From Trichobilharzia regenti (taxonomy: Eukaryota > Platyhelminthes > Trematoda > Strigeidida > Schistosomatidae): 64,000 bases of DNA. Below the pieces are notes generated by a model that ran no database searches, had not been told where the DNA came from, and worked only from the letters and a program-made list of their open reading frames with translations. Location of the stretch: positions 87,244,319 through 87,308,318 of the forward strand of contig OX235264.1 of the NCBI GenBank assembly GCA_944472135.2. The letters are read 5' to 3'. Positions within the stretch are counted from its first letter, which is position 1. Each line of letters starts with the position of its first letter. Shown here in pieces: positions 59,896 through 64,000 of the stretch. Made by a program: the position numbers and the translations under genes.

Positions 59896-61171
59896 TGACA
59901 ATCTTAGCTATTAACTATTATTATTGTTAACATTTTTTGGATATATATATATGCAAAATAAGAACTGCCACTAACAATCCTGTAATTCGATAAAGTTAGG
60001 TGCAATATTGTACCAAATGCTGAGAGTTCCACGCTGTAGTATTAGCATTGTTTTGCAGTAAAGCAAACTATTATTGTTATTATTTACTATTAGTCACTTT
60101 GTTGTGATAGTCATCTTTTTCATAGGTATTTTCCCTACTGTTATCAATTTATTGCATTAACTTTGTTTTTAACCTCTTTACAGTCAGATATTTGTGACTA
60201 CTGGACTTTTAATTTTAATGACTTGAGTTGCATTCAATTACCTATTTATTAGCTATGATAAGAGAATGCATTCGTGATGAAGCTTTTCTTGACGAAAATA
60301 AAGCGAAGTTTGAATATGTTGATTGTGATAAATATGTAAGGGAAATTATTGAATAAGGGTATATTGAGTAGATAGATATTTAAGCGATATACTGTTATCT
60401 GTATTCTTCTAGAGGAAGATAATGTGTTAGTTCGCACTAGTTTAAGAACTCTTTAACTTAATCGCAAATCTTTCTAGACAATTCTGTTCACAAGTTAATA
60501 CTTTCATGAATCAAAGTTATTATCATACTCTAAATAAGTAATCATCACTGTGGACAAAAGTATGTAATGAATTTGCTTATTTGGTTAAAGTCATTGTTTT
60601 TTCAAGATTTTTTGTGTGTTTTTCACTATTTACACTCTGTGGATCTTTTATAGTCTTTTATTCTCTTTATCATAAAATTGTGTTGCTCTACTATTGTTAT
60701 GTTTGTATACTGCGGATTATAATTTGAACTGTTCTCTTAAAGAATATCTTTAAATTAATTGTTAAGCATTTTATTCTTTATCATGCTTTACAGTATATGC
60801 AAATGTGTTCATTCTTGAATTATTTCGTTCTCAAAATGCCAGACAACAATGTAGAAATGTTGACTACATTATCACCATCACCATGGCACATTACAATTAA
60901 GTACTGTTTTAAAACTTACTTCTATGTTCGTTGTTTGTAGAGTTGCTATAGGATGGACAGTAGTATTCACTGGTTGAAGAACGTTTAGAATACTGTGTAT
61001 GATTCAGAATTATACCTCAGGAACTCGACAGATTTCACGAAAAGACGCCCTACATAGTCATTTCATTGTTTACCTCATAAATCTCTAGGCTTAGAACTGA
61101 GTCATATTACCTACTTTCTAATCCTGTATTAGCAAATAATTTTTCCCATTTATTTTCGATATTTATTTTAG

Positions 61172-61495
61172 ATGAAAAACCTTGGATATTATCAGATCCA
61201 GATTCTGAAGCTCAACTGGGCATTGATTTAAAGAAGTCAATAAGTATAGCGCGTAAACGTCAAATGATTGGACCTGAGGCTGGTCTATTCGCTGGCTTAG
61301 AATTTTGGTTTTCTCCTGGTGCATGTCATCGGGAAATGTGTATGGCGTTGATCAGAGCAGGTCATGGTATAGTTCGTCAAAGGAGGCCAACACAAAAAAT
61401 GGCTTTGTTAGCACAACCGAAACAATTGATTATCTGTCATGAAGACGATAGTCATGTAGCCAATTATCTGATGCGCACGAAGACAGGCAATAAAG
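61172..61495 (+). CDS. PAXIP1: PTIP exon 21: BRCT5-BRCT6 joint and most of BRCT6
   Basis: About 108 codons: DEKPWILSDPDSEAQLGIDL then KKSISIARKRQMIGPEAGLF (human [20 protein letters not shown] region), GLEFWFSPGACHREMCMALI then RAGHGIVRQR, and QLIICHEDDSHVANYLM (human IILISCENDLHLCREYF). It ends AAA G|GTGAGA, phase 1. The last strand and helix of BRCT6 (about 30 residues in human) must be in a later exon not found before 64000. Confidence 0.93.
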
Positions 61496-61623
61496 GTGAG
61501 ATATGTATATCTATTCTGATTAATTTATGTATAAAACTTGGGCACTTTGGTAGTATGTAACTCCATATTCGTTTGTCTATTAAATATATTCATGGAAAAT
61601 TCCCATTGTAACATATAGAAAAT

Positions 61624-61741
61624 CAAAACGATTGATTCAGCGAAGAGACTCTTTTCAACGAAATTATTATTATTTACCATATATATACGATTGTACAGCT
61701 TGATAATAAATTCGTTGAAAACAGTCTTCGCTGAATCACTT
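61624..61741. repeat. Hairpin element related to the 6640-7371 foldback arm
   Basis: Ends GATTCAGCGAAGA...TTTTCAACGAA and its reverse complement form a stem around a loop with ATATATAT. CGATTGTACAGCTT in the loop and the following arm resemble the right arm of the foldback element near 7303-7352. Confidence 0.65.
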
Positions 61742-61799
61742 GTTTTTATTTTCTATATTAGATATATCACACAGTGAAACAGTATTATTTACTAGGTGA

Positions 61800-63190
61800 T
61801 GTTCCCAATATAATTTATTGTTCATAATCATATCAACTTCAGTTTATAGTTTTCTGTATTCCTTCTTTTTCGTCGTAGGGGTAGTAGAATCTTCCAGATG
61901 TCTGGAACAGGTGTTGAATCATTCCTACTACACGTATTTTCAGTTGATTCGATAAATAAAGCTTTCATTGTCAATCTATCCTTCCACCCTCCTATATAAG
62001 GTTTTAAAACTGTCATCTTATCCCACCCTATTATATGGTTGCGTGTAATTGTATTCAGTGATGTACCTGAACTATTTTCCAGATTTCTTACCTTGTTAGG
62101 GACAACTAATCTAGATTTTGCTAGGTTTTTATGCTCCGATAGTTTGACTGACCCCGTTCTACTAATTTGACCTGACAATCATTCCAGCAGGGTATAAGAT
62201 AAACTAAACTGTTTTGTCTTAAAGGCTCCACAGGATCCTTTAACCGACAAAGCCCATTTCTAGTTGAGTTTGCAGGTGTGAATGCCACTTTTATTCATGT
62301 ACTGTTAATAATTCTGGGTAAGTTTTCCGAGGTTTCTTCCTCGTATAGAAGTATTACTGATGATTGAAATTCCCTGTTTTTAGTGTTGTCATTATTCTGT
62401 GCATGCTTGGCATGCATGTCGTCATTATTATTATTATCATCATCAATACCACCACCATTACTATTGATTTTGTTTTCAAATTTTCCTGCAAACTTCCTGA
62501 TTAATTTATCCAGGTAATTATTAAGTTTCAAAGCTTCTCTTATATGCCTGATTTCTTATCTTAGATTTTCCCTAGTATTACTTAGTTTTTGTGCCCTGTC
62601 ACTCAAACATTCCATCAATCTTACTTCTACTGACATCGGGTGGAATGATCCAAAATCCAAACATCGGTTTGAATCTGTAAGCTTTTGGTAAACACTAGTG
62701 TTTAACTTCCCATCTTCTTTCCTTCTTACGCTACAATCTAACATTGGAAGCTCCCTTAACCTGACTTTCCAATTCATAAGTGAATTGAATTGCCTCCACC
62801 TTCAAGTTGATATGTTCGAAAAATCTGTTGATGTCCTGTATTCTAAGTACAGTGGATTTGTCATCTGCATACCTCCATTATACAATTCTGAATAGTGCTT
62901 ATTGTGACAGAGACATCACTTTATATGCATACTAATGGTAGATATTTTGCTAGAACGTAGACTTTCAAAAAAAAACATACCAGTGATTCACTTACCACTA
63001 TGTTCCATATCGAACAAGGAGTGGTTTTAGAATTAGTCGAAAATTCATCTATTAAAATAATGTCAAAGATTTTAAGGTGTTCCTGTTCATCGATGCGTAT
63101 ACATGATGAGATCGAAGACGCATTTAGTGTTTGTAAGGCTGTTTCTCAGGCTGAAGCAAGTTGTGTAGATTTTTAACACACGATTGTGCA
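61800..63190 (-). mobile_element. Penelope-like element copy 2, decayed
   Basis: Minus strand: 62777-62556 has LPMLDCSVRRKEDGKLNTSV then YQKLTDSNRCLDFGSFHP, typical of the RT end of Penelope-like elements. 62178-61828 has ITRNHIIGWDKM and a C-terminal block after the nuclease. A different subfamily from the 37-38 kb copy; frameshifted. Confidence 0.6.
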
Positions 63191-63394
63191 TATAAGTCAT
63201 GATTATTTTCTATTGCAGGCCAATTAATTCGAAATAGATGATTTCCTATTAATTCTTATGTAATTTGTTATCTTGTATTCCCTAGTGGTAGCATTCGTTC
63301 CTCTTATACGAGTAGCAGACATATTCGTTGAAGGCGAACAATCAATCTAGAAAAGTATTTGATCATTTTTATGTTTGAAAGCATCGTTCCAGTG

Positions 63395-64000
63395 GTGTCT
63401 GTCTATCTGCACATTTGTGCGGCACTTCAAGTCGCCACACTCCATTCCTTGTAGCACACAAAGCAAGAGAAGTAATGCATATTAGAGACAGTAAACAGGG
63501 GCGTGAGACAAAGGAGGAGTAATAACGAAGAACAAAACAGTTTCATTGGAAATCATAAGTCACAAGGAGTGGATGCATCTGCGCCAGCCATTGAGAACGA
63601 TTTTGAGCCATGTCATCAATTCTTTCCACCCATTGGTTTTTACCATCCCGAGGACCCCAGCCTGGAAGTCTACACCTTCCTACGTGGCTTAGACTAACTG
63701 TTGTGGATTTTATTAATTGGTTCGGCCATGTTTTGGTTTGACCGCCGCTAGCTTTTTTCCAGCCTGACCCTATATCGGCTAACATTGCTCATCGAGGAAG
63801 GCGATGACTAGGCTAGGAATACGTAACACATGTCCTAACCATCTCAGTTGATGTAATTTCACAACCTTGTCGATTGATTTCCCCTCCTTACCTAGCACTC
63901 AACCGACGCCTAACCTCAATATTGTTCATCTTATTATACCACTCCACACGGGAGATAGAGCGCAGGCACCTATGATCAAAGACAGCTAGTGTTTTTTCCA
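63395..64000 (-). mobile_element. LINE A, 3' portion, running off the window
   Basis: Minus strand: [50 protein letters not shown]. The 3' tail is near 63395-63405. Very close to the copy at 53028-54015. Confidence 0.8.

Larger units (their letters stand above)
58313..61171 (+). other. PAXIP1: PTIP intron 20
   Basis: 2.9 kb: (TTA)n at 58326, LINE C pieces, (TA)n at 59159, and a LINE A 5' piece. 59900-61171 shows nothing recognised. Confidence 0.75.
12186..61495 (+). other. PAXIP1: PTIP (PAXIP1) orthologue, gene span (5' and 3' incomplete)
   Basis: Twenty-one exons with GT..AG boundaries join in one frame (7,645 nt). Conceptual residues are numbered here from 12186. BRCT1 is about 1-75, BRCT2 75-165, Q/N/H-rich linker 175-1485, BRCT3 1488-1585, BRCT4 1600-1710, basic stretch 1725-1757, acidic linker to 2364, BRCT5 2365-2445, BRCT6 from 2478 on. 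Human PTIP has the same order, including a Q-rich region between BRCT2 and BRCT3, and matches segment by segment (for example PVVTSRWVKLS against PVVKPSWVILS). The known family role is nuclear: BRCT5-6 binds phosphoserine after DNA damage, and PTIP is a subunit of KMT2C/D H3K4 methyltransferase complexes. That role is inferred here by orthology. The first coding exon and the end of BRCT6 are missing. Confidence 0.92.
61496..64000 (+). other. PAXIP1: PTIP intron after exon 21 (open at window end)
   Basis: Contains a hairpin, a Penelope-like element and LINE A, both elements on the opposite strand. No exon with the expected BRCT6 ending was seen. Confidence 0.65.

Noticed and set aside
63219..63242. 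Terminal PTIP exon giving QLIRNR and a stop
   Set aside because: Acceptor and phase fit, but it lacks the BRCT6 final strand and helix expected from human PTIP.
1..64000. CRISPR arrays, operons, bacterial promoters
   Set aside because: No regular short repeats with unique spacers; spliced genes and eukaryotic retroelements show this is animal nuclear DNA.

Overview
The window is AT-rich eukaryotic DNA with long introns and many old retroelements. Several features point to a blood fluke (Schistosoma or a close relative): very short introns at the 5' end of a gene followed by multi-kilobase introns further 3'; RTE-like and CR1-like LINEs; Penelope-like elements with a GIY-YIG nuclease; and tRNA-headed SINEs. 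The genus is inferred from this combination. The species cannot be told from the sequence.

One gene dominates. From 12186 to 61495 on the + strand I can assemble 21 exons of an orthologue of PTIP (PAXIP1), the BRCT-repeat protein that works in DNA-damage signalling and in KMT2C/KMT2D histone H3K4 methyltransferase complexes. All 21 junctions keep one reading frame: 7,645 coding nt, about 2,548 residues, against 1,069 for the human protein. The order is BRCT1-BRCT2, a Q/N/H/S-rich linker of about 1,300 residues, BRCT3-BRCT4, a basic NLS-like stretch, an acidic S/N/T-rich linker of about 600 residues, BRCT5, and the start of BRCT6. The first coding exon (a dozen or two residues before BRCT1) was not found, and the last exon(s) (end of BRCT6) lie beyond base 61495, probably outside the window. 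BRCT1 is readable only after removing introns of 37 and 41 nt; a 51-nt intron follows.

Left flank (1-12185): the 3' end of an unidentified + strand gene (to 620) with a poly(A) signal that lies inside a small inverted-repeat element, then repeats: CR1-like and RTE-like fragments, a foldback element with two 166-nt arms (6640-7371), a palindrome of about 660 bp (8825-9485), and the 5' half of an RTE-like LINE on the minus strand (9600-12072).

Inside the PTIP introns: intron 13 (9.3 kb) splits BRCT3 and holds an 843-codon + strand ORF (32491-35022) of no recognised family with a C2H2-like motif near its end, the best candidate here for an undescribed gene. Intron 19 (9.0 kb) is a pile-up of two LINE families in both orientations, including an uninterrupted reverse-transcriptase frame (49322-50878). 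At least two Penelope-like copies, three kinds of tRNA-derived SINE and several inverted-repeat elements fill other introns. In this text 'LINE A' is the RTE-like family with GHVLRMP near its end, 'LINE B' the one ending in CAAEALCSSRN, and 'LINE C' the CR1-like family.
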